Below are positions 53,103 through 62,168 of a stretch of 64,000 nucleotides of DNA, in pieces. Within the stretch, counting starts at the first letter, position 1, and the number at the start of each line of letters is the position of its first letter. Made by a program: the position numbers and the translations under genes. Under the pieces are notes generated by a model, which ran no database searches, had not been told where the DNA came from, and was given only the letters and a program-made list of their open reading frames with translations. The DNA is from Verrucomicrobiia bacterium (lineage in GTDB: Bacteria > Verrucomicrobiota > Verrucomicrobiia > JABWAM01): assembly GCA_028687435.1 (NCBI GenBank), contig JAQUAF010000011.1:1-64000 (forward strand), given 5' to 3'.

Positions 53103-53168
53103 GGCGGTGCGGGAGCCCCGCCCTCCATTTGCTGCGAAATAATGGATGGCAGGCTGTCGCCGCACCGC
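53103..53168. repeat. type-A palindromic repeat, left arm intact
   Basis: The left arm 53103-53130 matches the family; the right arm 53140-53168 has several changes. A CTTCAGTC unit follows at 53180. Together with heptamers at 53045-53074 it fills the gap between two glycosyltransferase genes. Confidence 0.75.
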
Positions 53169-53209
53169 TTGTTTTTTTTCTTCAGTCTAGTAACCTGTGG
53201 CAACCCTTC

Positions 53210-54061
53210 ATGACCACCTCCATTCCAACGGTTGAATCGCAGACCAGGATCAGCGTATTGATTTTCACGCTGAATGAGGAGGTTAATCTGCCGCATTGTC
53301 TTGGCGCGTTGGATCAGTGCGACGATATTGTGGTGGTCGATTCCTTCAGCCAGGATCGGACCTGCGAACTGGCCCGGCAGGCTGGCGCCCGGGTTTTCCA
53401 GCATGAGTTCACGGGATTCGGAGACCAGCGCATGTGGGCGTTGCAGACCATTCCTTTGCGCCATCCCTGGGCTTTGATTCTTGACGCCGACGAGCGGGTG
53501 ACGCCCGCCTTGTGGAGGGAGATGCGTCTGCGGGTGGCGGATGCCGCCGGGAATGCTGCGGCCTTCCGGTTGAAACGGCGTTTTTTTTGGGATGGACACT
53601 GGTTGAGGCATGCCAACCTGTATCCCAGCTGGGTGGTGCGCCTGATCCGGGTTGGAAAGGTGAAGTATTCCAATCGCGGGCATGCGGAAACCCAAACCGT
53701 GGACGGAGAGGTGGGCGAGTTGGGAGAGGATTTGGCGGACGAGAATTTCAAGGGGCTGGAGGCATGGCGGGAGAGGCAGAGGCATTATGCCCGGTCGGAG
53801 GCGATGTATGAGGCGGAAACCGACGGTTCCTGGCGCTGGCCGGAGCTGTGGCAGTCTGATCCGCTGGGCCGGCGGGCGGCTTGGAAGAAGATTGCGCGGC
53901 GGTTGCCGGCGAGAGGCGGATGTTATTTTATTTATGCTTATGTGTTTCGCGGAGGGTGGAAGGATGGGGCGGCCGGTCTGCGTTTCTGTCTTGAAAAAGC
54001 CCGGTTTCAGGCTGATATCGGGCGGATGTCCCGCCGCCTCAGAAAGGGAGAAAGCATTTGA
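53210..54061 (+). CDS. glycosyltransferase family 2 (WaaE/KdtX-like)
   Basis: A 283-residue GT-A enzyme. RISVLIFTLNEEVNLPHCLGAL, DDIVVVDSFSQDRT, GDQRMWAL and LILDADERV (DADE at 92-95) closely follow the WaaE group of LPS-core beta-1,4-glucosyltransferases. The C-terminal YIYAYVFRGGWKDGAAGLRFC is a membrane-associated tail also typical of that group. ATG 53210 is chosen, giving the usual N-terminus. Confidence 0.9.
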   Translation: MTTSIPTVESQTRISVLIFTLNEEVNLPHCLGALDQCDDIVVVDSFSQDRTCELARQAGARVFQHEFTGFGDQRMWALQTIPLRHPWALILDADERVTPALWREMRLRVADAAGNAAAFRLKRRFFWDGHWLRHANLYPSWVVRLIRVGKVKYSNRGHAETQTVDGEVGELGEDLADENFKGLEAWRERQRHYARSEAMYEAETDGSWRWPELWQSDPLGRRAAWKKIARRLPARGGCYFIYAYVFRGGWKDGAAGLRFCLEKARFQADIGRMSRRLRKGESI

Positions 54062-55767
54062 ACTGGAGTTTACGAGCCAAATGGCTGGTTGCCGTGCTGC
54101 TTTTCTTTGTGTTGCCGCTTTTGCTGGTGAAACCCCTGTTCTGGGCCGGGCGTTCATGGCGGGCCAGCAGTTTTTTGAAAGCTGCTGGACAGGCGTCGGC
54201 AAGGGGGGATTGGCTTCTGGCCAGGCAACAAGTGGAGGCCGCATTGAAACTGGATCCAGGACGTCTGGATGCCATGCGTTTGCAGGCCCGGGTGGCTGAT
54301 TCCACCGGCGAAAAAGGGGGGGTGGAACGGTGGCGGGAAATTGTCCTCCTGCCGAAGGCGACTGCGGAGGACCGCCTGGGGCTTGCCTGCGCGGCTTTGC
54401 GCGAGAATTTCCCCGAACTGGCCCAGGATCAGCTTTCTTATTTGTTGCAGATGCCGGCGCCGGGCAAGGAGGCCCATTATCTTGGCGGTTTGCTGGCGAT
54501 GCAGAACCATGACATTGTTCTGGCGCGCGCCAGTTTTCAACGCGCCCTGGCGATTGATGCGAACTATGCCCCGGCGATCATTGGCATGGCCCGCACGGAA
54601 TTGGCGGATACCGGGCAGGTCGAGATTTTGCGGAAGGGATTGCGGAGGCTGGTTGAATTGGGAAACCGGATGGATGAGAATGGCTTGGTGGCGTTGCGGA
54701 TGGTTGTCGAGTGGGGCGTGCAGCGTCCGGAGATGCTGGCTTTTGACCGGAGTGTGGCGGATCAGCTCCGGCGGCATCCTCTTGCGGGCATCCGGGATCA
54801 ATGCCTGGCATGCGAGTGGGAGCTCAAACATGTGGTTGGGACGCGGAGGGTGGAACTGGCTGTGCGCAAGCTGGTGTCCATGGCGCCCGATCTTGTGCCG
54901 GTGGATCAATGTGCGCTGGCGGCATGGCTCAACCGGCAGGGGCTTTTGCAGCAAACACTGGCGGCCTTCCCCCTTAATCCCCGGGCGCCGGAGGAATTGA
55001 TCCTGATCCAGCTGGATGCCATGGCGGGTTTGGGGTTGTGGGCGGGTTTGGACGAGTTTCTCCGGCACAATCTTTTTCCGACCCGTCCGGTTTTATTGTG
55101 GCTGTACCGGGCGCGGGTGGCCCGTGAATTGGGGCAGGCGGACCGGTTTGCCTCCTATTGGGACCGCGCTTTGAGGGAGGCTGGCAGCGACAAGGAAACT
55201 CTGAGATATGTGGCTCAATACGCCGAAAGCATCGGAGAAACCGGCAAATGCGCCCAAGCGTATGAATTGTTGAGTCATGAGCCCGGTGCTGAATTGGAAT
55301 CGTTGTTCAAACTGGTCAAGTATTACGAGAAACTGGGCCGGACCCGCCAGTTGATGCGAACCATTGAGCGGCTGGTGATTTTGTATCCGCAAGATTATGC
55401 GGTGGCCAATGATCTGGCTTATCTGGCGTTGTTGTTGAACGATTCCTCCTGCAAACCCCAGGAACGCGCAAAGGAGATCTATGCCGCCGGACCGGGCTTG
55501 CCCTCTTTTGCCGCCACCTATGCCCTGGCTCGACTCAAGGCGGGCAAGCCGAATGAGGCCCTGCGTGCCTGCAAGGATTTTTCCCCGGCCCGTTGGACGG
55601 CGCCCTCATGGCAGGCGGTTTACGCTGCTGTTTTGCTGGCAAATGGACGGAGGGCAGATGCGTTGCTGGTGGCCAATGCCATTGAAGTCTCGAAATTGAA
55701 GCCCGAGGAAAAGCGGTTGCTTGCGCCGCTTTATCCCCAGAGGGCGAAGGCGGCTGGCAAGAAGTGA
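54058..55767 (+). CDS. membrane-anchored TPR protein
   Basis: A 569-residue protein starting at TTG 54058, which overlaps the previous stop (TTGA) and has GGGAG 7 bases before. One membrane anchor lies at about 9-30. The rest is helical with tetratricopeptide repeats, for example AGQASARGDWLLARQQVEAALKLDPGRLDAM and ARASFQRALAIDANYAPAI near the N-terminus and YALARLKAGKPNEALRACKDF near the C-terminus. In polysaccharide clusters such proteins scaffold export or length control; that role is inferred. Confidence 0.82.
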   Translation: MNWSLRAKWLVAVLLFFVLPLLLVKPLFWAGRSWRASSFLKAAGQASARGDWLLARQQVEAALKLDPGRLDAMRLQARVADSTGEKGGVERWREIVLLPKATAEDRLGLACAALRENFPELAQDQLSYLLQMPAPGKEAHYLGGLLAMQNHDIVLARASFQRALAIDANYAPAIIGMARTELADTGQVEILRKGLRRLVELGNRMDENGLVALRMVVEWGVQRPEMLAFDRSVADQLRRHPLAGIRDQCLACEWELKHVVGTRRVELAVRKLVSMAPDLVPVDQCALAAWLNRQGLLQQTLAAFPLNPRAPEELILIQLDAMAGLGLWAGLDEFLRHNLFPTRPVLLWLYRARVARELGQADRFASYWDRALREAGSDKETLRYVAQYAESIGETGKCAQAYELLSHEPGAELESLFKLVKYYEKLGRTRQLMRTIERLVILYPQDYAVANDLAYLALLLNDSSCKPQERAKEIYAAGPGLPSFAATYALARLKAGKPNEALRACKDFSPARWTAPSWQAVYAAVLLANGRRADALLVANAIEVSKLKPEEKRLLAPLYPQRAKAAGKK

Positions 55768-55806
55768 GGAGTATTCGCCGGGAACTGGCAGGCAGCCCAA
55801 GATGCC

Positions 55807-55870
55807 GGCCCTCCATTTAATGTTTGGGAAATTCAATGTTTACTGGAAAAGGCGGTGCAGGAACCCCGCC
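55807..55870. repeat. rearranged type-A repeat fragment
   Basis: Contains GGCCCTCCATTT (55807-55818) and GGCGGTGCAGGAACCCCGCC (55851-55870). From about 55826 it aligns with the 3' end of prmA (about 12004-12045) beyond the palindrome itself, showing that the repeat unit is longer than its hairpin. Confidence 0.6.
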
Positions 55871-55916
55871 TTGCTGGCTTTCTGCGTCGTGTCCTGATGC
55901 CTTTGGTTTTGCGCGC

Positions 55917-55953
55917 AAAAAAAATGCCGGACGTTTCCGTCCGGCATTTTTTT
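55917..55953. terminator. bidirectional intrinsic terminator
   Basis: A perfect stem ATGCCGGACG / CGTCCGGCAT with TTTC loop, flanked by seven A on the left and seven T on the right. It would end transcription from both the plus-strand cluster (TPR gene) and the minus-strand PagL-like gene whose stop is 18 bases away. Confidence 0.92.
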
Positions 55954-55971
55954 GCAATTGATGGATGCCGC

Positions 55972-56661
55972 TTAGAAGCGGTAACCCACTGAAACTTCGG
56001 GCCCAATGGCGTCCATGGAACGATTCTTGCGTCCAGGTTCCGAAAGACCGGCGTTCGAAAAGTGGGTGTATATGGCGGCGCAACGCATGAACCAGCTTTC
56101 AGTGAAGTCGTAGCGGAAGCCTGTGGCAATTCCGAATTGGAAGCAGAAGTCCTGTCCCATGCCCACCTGCCGATCGCCATTTGTGCCCAGGTTTACGCCT
56201 TGGGAATCGTCAAAGGCAAAACCCACGTTGCCTTCGACAAAGGGAACAACTTTCCAACCGGGTTGGACGAAGTTGTAACGGGGACCGAAGTTGGAACCGA
56301 TGAAGCGGGATTCAATGCCATGGATGACCTTGTATCCGAACCCACGGAAGAGGAATTCGGTGTTGCCGCGGAAGATGCCGTCGCAGAAGTTGTCGAGGCT
56401 GACTTCATCCACCGCTATGGCGGCGGTCAAATCGCCTCCGGCCAAGGTGTAGCCGGTGTTATCCGTGCGGATATCCGACCACAGTCCGGTTCCGCCGATT
56501 TCCAAGGACCAATCCTTTTCATTCATGAGGCTTCTTTTGGCTGGGGCGGTGATGCCGGTTTTTTTCCTGGTCATTTTTGCGCCGGCGTCATCAGCCCAAG
56601 CGGGGCCAGCCACCAGTGCCGTGGAGAAAACAGATAACAAAAGAATGGATTTAACGTTCAT
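55972..56661 (-). CDS. PagL-like lipid A deacylase family outer-membrane beta-barrel
   Basis: A 229-residue exported protein with signal peptide (1-23, AWA-DD). Alternating hydrophobic strands and a terminal aromatic (YRF) indicate a beta-barrel. The YTHFSNAGLS motif gives H200 and S202 in the H-x-S arrangement of the PagL/acyloxyacyl hydrolase catalytic site. The catalytic Glu of PagL, about 14 residues after the His, is not evident (Arg there), so activity is uncertain. It would trim acyl chains of lipid A in the outer membrane. A terminator follows it. Confidence 0.72.
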   Translation of the reverse strand: MNVKSILLLSVFSTALVAGPAWADDAGAKMTRKKTGITAPAKRSLMNEKDWSLEIGGTGLWSDIRTDNTGYTLAGGDLTAAIAVDEVSLDNFCDGIFRGNTEFLFRGFGYKVIHGIESRFIGSNFGPRYNFVQPGWKVVPFVEGNVGFAFDDSQGVNLGTNGDRQVGMGQDFCFQFGIATGFRYDFTESWFMRCAAIYTHFSNAGLSEPGRKNRSMDAIGPEVSVGYRF

Positions 56662-56736
56662 GGAGTCTATTTATCGTGAGAATTTGCGTTTGCCAAGAAA
56701 AAAATGAAGGAGACGCTTCTTTTTTAAGTCCTTGAT

Positions 56737-57918
56737 TTAGAGGGAGTTCCAGTTGAAGGCTGCCAGTGAGTCAACAACGTGGGTGATTTGGGATTCGGTG
56801 AGTTCCGGGAAGATGGGCAGAGCCAGGCTGGTTTGATTGGCAGCCTCGCTATTGGGGAGATCCCCCGCGCGATACCCCCAGGAGGCGAAACAGGGTTGTT
56901 GATGCAGGGATACAGGATAGTACACCCGGGATCCGATATTTCCATCTTGCAGGAATTGGCGCAGGGCATTCCGGGCGGATGGGTTGACGGTGCGGATGAC
57001 AAATTGATTGTAAACATGCCGGGATTGGCATGCGGCGGGCAGGATGATGGGTTTGCCGGAGGAGGATGGAACCGGATTTGCGCACCCCTGACAGCCGGAG
57101 GGGGCATCGGCCAGACCGGCGGCGGTGATTTTTGCGATGTAAAGGCTGGCGTTGCGCTGGCGGGCTTCCGTCCATTCGTCCAGATGCCGGAGTTTGATGC
57201 GCAGGAAGGAAGCTTGAATGGCGTCGAGGCGGGAATTGATGCCCAGCCATTGGTGGTTGTATTCGGTTTTTGCGCCATGGAGCCGCAGGATTTTGAGTTT
57301 TTCCGCCAGGGCGGAGTCGTTGGTGACCAGCATGCCGCCGTCGCCGAGACCGCCGAGGTTTTTGGTGGGGAAGAAGCTGAGACATCCCACATCGCCAATG
57401 CCGCCGACCCTTTGGCCGCGGTATTCGGCGCCGATGGCTTGCGCGGCGTCTTCGATGATCTTGATGCCTTTTTCCCTGGCGACGGCAAGGCAGGGGGCCA
57501 TGTCGGCGCTTTGGCCGAAGAGATGGACCGGGATGATGGCCTTGGTGCGCGGGGTTATTTTGCGGAGGACATCCTGCGGATCGAGATTGAAACAGCGCAG
57601 GGAAATGTCCGCGAAGACCGCTTTTGCGCCCATGCGGGCGATGCAACTGGCGGTGGCGAAAAAGCTGTAGGGGGAGGTGATGACCTCATCCCCGGGGCCG
57701 ATGCCGAAGGCCATGAGGGACAGGAGCAGGGCGTCTGAGCCGCTGGCGCAGGCGATGCCGTGGCGGGCCTGGCAGTAACGGGCGGTTTCCTGTTCCAATG
57801 CTTCGACTTCGGAGCCAAGGATAAAGCGGCCGGAATCCAGGGTTTTTGCAAAGGCGGCCATCAGTTCATCTTTGAGGGCTTGGTGTTGCCGGGAGAGATC
57901 AAGAAGGGGAACGTTCAT
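56737..57918 (-). CDS. DegT/DnrJ/EryC1/StrS family PLP aminotransferase
   Basis: A 393-residue sugar aminotransferase: MNVPLLDLSRQHQAL opening, VHLFGQSADM (131-140), IIEDAAQAIGAEY and SFFPTKNLGGLGDGG with PLP lysine K186. About 22 residues longer than the paralogue at 25644-26747, with an insert GCQGCANPVPSSSGKP. Likely forms an amino sugar for this cluster. It is divergent from the GT4 gene at 58176; the 257-base gap holds TGAACC-type tandem units at 57949-57974 and 58038-58072. Confidence 0.92.
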   Translation of the reverse strand: MNVPLLDLSRQHQALKDELMAAFAKTLDSGRFILGSEVEALEQETARYCQARHGIACASGSDALLLSLMAFGIGPGDEVITSPYSFFATASCIARMGAKAVFADISLRCFNLDPQDVLRKITPRTKAIIPVHLFGQSADMAPCLAVAREKGIKIIEDAAQAIGAEYRGQRVGGIGDVGCLSFFPTKNLGGLGDGGMLVTNDSALAEKLKILRLHGAKTEYNHQWLGINSRLDAIQASFLRIKLRHLDEWTEARQRNASLYIAKITAAGLADAPSGCQGCANPVPSSSGKPIILPAACQSRHVYNQFVIRTVNPSARNALRQFLQDGNIGSRVYYPVSLHQQPCFASWGYRAGDLPNSEAANQTSLALPIFPELTESQITHVVDSLAAFNWNSL

Positions 57919-58175
57919 TGGATTCAAGATTCGTAACAACTCGGGTTGGTTGGTTCAGTGGTTCAGGGTTCAGAGGTTGATTTCGCGTGCCGGCTTTTGT
58001 GCCGATTGTCTGGTCGCGATATTTTTGATTTTTTATTGTTCCAACCATTGAATCGTGAACCGTTGAACCCCGACAGCCTTGCCAAGCAATGGCCGGAATT
58101 CAAGGTTCAAATTCGGAAAGAAAATATGGCGAAGGGGGCAAACCGCAACGAAGGGGCTCGACAGGGGGGATGGGG

Positions 58176-59348
58176 ATGTTTATTTCTTGGGTCATGCAGG
58201 CGATACATGTGGTGGCCGGACTTGGCCGGCTTGAAGGAGGACCTTCGAATACCTTGCCCAAATTGTGGTCTCATTTGAAGACCCAGGGGGTGGATGTGTC
58301 GGCTTTTACAACTGTCACGGGGAGGGAGAAACCCTCGGAATTGCCTGCCATCCGGGATGGAATCGTTTTGAACAAGACGCGCCGGATTTTTCCCAGGCGT
58401 TTCAAGTTTTCGCCGGAACTGGGGCAAATGTTGCGCCGGGAAATGCCCAAGGCGGATCTTTGCCACAACCACGGTTGCTGGCTGCACCCGAACTGGCTGG
58501 CGGCGCGGGTGGCCCGTTCCTGCAAAAAACCCCTGATTATTTCTCCTTTGGGACATCTGGACCCCTGGTCATTGGAACGGCATGCCTGGGCCAAGAAAAT
58601 TCTTCGGCTCCTGGTTGAGGAACGTCATTGGTTTTACGCTTCGGCTTTTGTGGCCAAGTCCGAAGTGGAGGCGGAGAATCTACGGCATCTGGGGTTGAAA
58701 CAGACGATCCGGGTGATCCCCAACGGGATTGATGTGGAGGATTGGAAAAAACCGGTTTCCTCCGAGCTTTTTTTTGAGCGGTTTCCCGAATTGTTGAATC
58801 ATCAACTGGCGTTGTTTCTTTCCCGGTTGCATCCCAAGAAGGGAATTATTTCCTTGTTGAAGACTTGGGAGAAGGTGTCGGCCCGGCATCCGGATTGGTG
58901 TCTGGTTCTGGCGGGCGGCGGCGACGAGGTTTATGTCCGCAAGCTGCGGCATTGGGTGGACAACAGCGGGTGCGCCGGGCAGGTGGCGTTTGTGGGGGAA
59001 CTGGATTGGTTTTTGAAAAGGGCCGTTTTTGTGGCGGCCAGTTTTTTTGTGTTGCCGAGCCACAGTGAGAATTTTGGGCAGGTCATCCTGGAATCGCTGG
59101 CATCCGGGACGCCGGTCATTGCGAGCCGGGGATGTCCATGGCCGGAGTTGGAAAAACGCGGTTGCGGCTGGTGGATGGAGAATACGGAGGCCGCCCTCGA
59201 ACACGCCTTGGAAACCTCCATTGGATGTCCTCCGGTGGAATTGCGGGCGATGGGCGCCCGCGGCAGGGAATGGGCTTTGCGGGATTTCGACTGGAAACAA
59301 ATCGCCGGACGAATGAGGGATTTGTACCAGGAAGTTTTGGGGCATTAG
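58176..59348 (+). CDS. glycosyltransferase family 4
   Basis: A 390-residue GT-B enzyme. QAIHVVAGLGRLEGGPSNTLPKL is the acceptor loop; ISPLGHLDPWSLERHAWAKK, VIPNGID, LALFLSRLHPKKGIISLLKTWE and PSHSENFGQVILESLASGTPVIAS are standard GT4 blocks. Three in-frame ATGs are close together (58170, 58176, 58194); 58176 is chosen because AGGGGGG lies 6 bases before it. It closes the polysaccharide cluster. Confidence 0.9.
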   Translation: MFISWVMQAIHVVAGLGRLEGGPSNTLPKLWSHLKTQGVDVSAFTTVTGREKPSELPAIRDGIVLNKTRRIFPRRFKFSPELGQMLRREMPKADLCHNHGCWLHPNWLAARVARSCKKPLIISPLGHLDPWSLERHAWAKKILRLLVEERHWFYASAFVAKSEVEAENLRHLGLKQTIRVIPNGIDVEDWKKPVSSELFFERFPELLNHQLALFLSRLHPKKGIISLLKTWEKVSARHPDWCLVLAGGGDEVYVRKLRHWVDNSGCAGQVAFVGELDWFLKRAVFVAASFFVLPSHSENFGQVILESLASGTPVIASRGCPWPELEKRGCGWWMENTEAALEHALETSIGCPPVELRAMGARGREWALRDFDWKQIAGRMRDLYQEVLGH

Positions 59349-59415
59349 AAGCTGCATGCCTTCGGTCTGACAGCCTCTTTTTTCAACCTCTGAACCGTGA
59401 ACCAGGCAATCTGGG

Positions 59416-60324
59416 TCATTGATCGGTCGGAGCCGGAAGGTCCTCGGGGGGTTTGATCAATTCGGTGACAATGGAGATGGTGAGAGGACGATCCATGGAG
59501 ACTTTCTGGCCTCCGACGTCGAGGTTGAGTTTGAGGTCGAGATTCAACCGGGTGTCGTTTCGCTGCAAATAATTGTGGGTGAGGTTGTAATCAATGTTGC
59601 CCTTGCCTGTGCCGCTGATGGTCATTTCAGTGGGCATGCTGGCGGTGGCGGCGTTTTTGGTGGCGGGCACGGTGAATTCGACGGTCACACAGGCGATTTT
59701 TGCCCCGGCTTCCTCACGCACCTCCTTCAAAAGGGCTTTGGCCTGGATATTCAGGGTCATGGAAATGCCCGATTGATTGAGCGGCAGACTGTAGTTGAAT
59801 GTCCATGATTCGCCCGGTTTGATGGGTTTCCCGGGCAGCATGCTGACGGGGTTGGTCATTTTGGAAAACTGTTCCGGATTGGCGTCGGTGGGCAGGGTGC
59901 GCTTGTCTGCGCTGGGGAGAAGTTTCCCGTCCTTGTCGATCCGCGAGGTCCAGCTTTTGCCGGGAAAATTTTCGGACGGAATGGCCATGGATGCGCCGCC
60001 CATTTTGGTGCCGCCGCTGGCGCGTTCGCAGATTTGAAGCATCTCGATGCTGCCGTCCGGCAGCTTGGATTTGATTTCCTGGGAGATATCGGTTTCCATT
60101 TGTATGGTCATGTCCGATCCGGCGCCGTTTTGAGCGGTGGGAAGCGACATCTGCATCTTGATTTCCATCTTCGAACGGTGCGTGACTTTTTGTCCGGACG
60201 GCGGATCGAATTTCAGCAGAACGGCTTCCTCTGCCAACGAGGGAAGGGCGGCGGCAAGGATGAAGAGGAGATGAAGGAGATGCCGGGGGATGGACATGCG
60301 CGGGAGTATCCGTATTTTGCGCAT
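59416..60324 (-). CDS. exported protein of unknown function (DUF6263-like)
   Basis: A 302-residue protein with a signal peptide (cleavage near PSLA-EE). The mature part is Thr/Ser/Met-rich and beta-strand-rich, with LKFDPPSGQKVTHRSKMEIKMQM, GKSWTSRIDKDGKLL, PGKPIKPGESWTF and a final VSMDRPLTISIVTEL, resembling periplasmic DUF6263-type proteins. Role unknown. ATG 60324 is taken; ATG 60297 would also leave a signal peptide. It follows comM by 21 bases and may be cotranscribed. Confidence 0.7.
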   Translation of the reverse strand: MRKIRILPRMSIPRHLLHLLFILAAALPSLAEEAVLLKFDPPSGQKVTHRSKMEIKMQMSLPTAQNGAGSDMTIQMETDISQEIKSKLPDGSIEMLQICERASGGTKMGGASMAIPSENFPGKSWTSRIDKDGKLLPSADKRTLPTDANPEQFSKMTNPVSMLPGKPIKPGESWTFNYSLPLNQSGISMTLNIQAKALLKEVREEAGAKIACVTVEFTVPATKNAATASMPTEMTISGTGKGNIDYNLTHNYLQRNDTRLNLDLKLNLDVGGQKVSMDRPLTISIVTELIKPPEDLPAPTDQ

Positions 60325-60345
60325 CGGAATCAACGAGGAATTCCC

Positions 60346-61893
60346 TCATGTCCAGATGCTGCGGTCCAAGGCCCTGTGCTGAAGGGCTTCGCCGATGTGG
60401 CGGGTGGTGATTTGTTCCGAGGCGTCGAGATCGGCGATGGTGCGGGCCACTTTGAGAATGCGGTCGTAGGCGCGGGCGCTGAAACGCATTTCGGTGACCG
60501 CCGAGCGAAGAAATTCATGGCCGCTTTCATCGGGCTGGCAGTGGGCGCGAAACGCCCTGGCGCCCAGCGCGGCGTTGGTTTGGCCCTGTTTTCGATAACG
60601 CTGGTATTGGCGGTAACGGGCCTGGACGACGCGATCCCGGATGGCGGCGGAGGTTTCGCCAGGAGCGGACCTGGTCATTTCAGTGTAGGGAATGGCGGGC
60701 ACTTCGACGTGCAGGTCGATGCGGTCAAGAAGGGGGCCGGAGATTTTCGACCGGTAGCGCTGGATTTGGACGGGACTGCAGCGGCATTCCTTTCCGGGAT
60801 CGCCATAGTAGCCGCAGGGGCAGGGGTTCATGGCCGCCACGAGCATGAAACGGCACGGGAACGCGACCGCGCCGGTGGCGCGGGCCACATGGATGGCGCC
60901 GTCCTCGATGGGCTGGCGCAGGGCTTCAAGGGTGGATCTTTTGAATTCCGGCAGCTCATCCAGAAAAAGCATCCCATGGTGGGCAAGGCTGACCTCGCCG
61001 GGACGCAGATCCGCCGTGCCGCCGGTCAGGGCGATGTCCGACATGGTGTGATGGGGGGATCGAAAAGGGCGCGCCGCCACCATGGGCTGGCTGGGGGGGA
61101 GGATGCCGGCCACGCTGTGGATGCGGGTGGTTTCCAACGCCTCGTCGAGGGTCATGGGCGGCGCGATGGTGGGCAGGCGGCGGGAGAGCATGCTTTTGCC
61201 GCTGCCGGGGGGGCCGATGAGCAGGACGTTGTGGCCGCCTGCCATGGCGATTTCCATGGCGCGTTTGGCGTGGGATTGGCCTTTGATGTCGCTGAAATCC
61301 AGTTCGTGCCCGGCTTGGGCGGCCAGGAGAAGATCCGTGTCGTGGCGGTGCGGCATGAGTTTGATTTTATTGGCCAGGAATTCCGCGCATTCGCGCAGGT
61401 TGCCGGCGCCGTAAACCTCAAGCCCCTGGACAAGGGATGCCTCCGCCGCGTTTTGTTTTGGCACGATCACGCCAGCCCGTCCGATTTCCCGGGCCAGCAT
61501 GGCCATGGACAGCACGCCCCGGGTCGGACGCAGGGCGCCGTTGAGCGCCAGTTCGCCCACGATCAGGAATTCCGCCAGCCGCGGCATGGCCAGTTGCTCG
61601 GTTGCGGCCAGGATGCCCAGCGCCATGGGCAGGTCGTAAACCGGCCCTTCCTTGCGAAGGTTGGCGGGCGCCAGATTGATGGTGGTGCGGGTGCGGATGT
61701 GGCGGAACCCGCAGTTTTCCAGGGCGGTCTTGACCCGGTCGCGGGATTCGGTGACGGCCTTGTCGGGCAGCCCCACAATCACCACTTGGGGAACGCCCTG
61801 CCCGGTGTTGGTTTCGACCTCCACCATGGCGGCGTCCAAACCCGATATCGAAGCGGAAAAACATCGTGAAAGCATAGGGTGAATGACCGCCAT
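60346..61893 (-). CDS. comM: ComM/YifB-type Mg-chelatase-like AAA+ ATPase
   Basis: A 515-residue AAA+ protein. The N-terminal Lon-protease-like (ChlI) domain includes VETNTGQGVPQVVIVGLPDKAV. Walker A is GPPGSGKSML, Walker B LFLDELPEF, and AMNPCPCGYYGD is the diagnostic cysteine block of this family; the C-terminal domain ends HRALDRSIW. ComM is a helicase that drives branch migration during natural transformation. ATG 61893 with GGAAG just before it is chosen; ATG 61875 is an alternative. Confidence 0.93.
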   Translation of the reverse strand: MAVIHPMLSRCFSASISGLDAAMVEVETNTGQGVPQVVIVGLPDKAVTESRDRVKTALENCGFRHIRTRTTINLAPANLRKEGPVYDLPMALGILAATEQLAMPRLAEFLIVGELALNGALRPTRGVLSMAMLAREIGRAGVIVPKQNAAEASLVQGLEVYGAGNLRECAEFLANKIKLMPHRHDTDLLLAAQAGHELDFSDIKGQSHAKRAMEIAMAGGHNVLLIGPPGSGKSMLSRRLPTIAPPMTLDEALETTRIHSVAGILPPSQPMVAARPFRSPHHTMSDIALTGGTADLRPGEVSLAHHGMLFLDELPEFKRSTLEALRQPIEDGAIHVARATGAVAFPCRFMLVAAMNPCPCGYYGDPGKECRCSPVQIQRYRSKISGPLLDRIDLHVEVPAIPYTEMTRSAPGETSAAIRDRVVQARYRQYQRYRKQGQTNAALGARAFRAHCQPDESGHEFLRSAVTEMRFSARAYDRILKVARTIADLDASEQITTRHIGEALQHRALDRSIWT

Positions 61894-62168
61894 CTTCCGC
61901 CGCGCGCGGATGGAAGGGGGGCATCTGAAGATCCGATGGGTTGATTGACGGGAAAAATCAAGGTGCCAAGGAAAAATATATTTTTCCACATGAGTCTCAC
62001 AAAAGAATTTATTGAGGATTCACTAAATAATGGATACGCGACGGGGATACCTTGCGGCGGCAGGCCACGCCTGAGCCTGTCGAAGGGCTTGGGTTTGGCC
62101 AAAGGAATTTATCGCGCCAAGCATCGTAGTTTTGCAAGAACCCCCATAATATGTTTAACATGACTGAG
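61894..62168. promoter_or_regulatory. divergent spacer between comM and GH20-like gene
   Basis: 275 bases with no gene. 62070-62087 carries CCTGAGCCTGTCGAAGGG, a motif widespread in bacterial intergenic DNA, with relatives at 9406-9423 and 53081-53101. An AT-rich block (61975-62035) probably holds the promoters. Confidence 0.4.

Noticed and set aside
12027-55870. dispersed palindromes as a CRISPR array
   Set aside because: Copies are tens of kilobases apart, each is itself a palindrome, there are no regular spacers and no cas genes.
60034-61869. 611-codon plus-strand open frame
   Set aside because: Antisense of comM; Gly/Ala/His-rich product without motifs.
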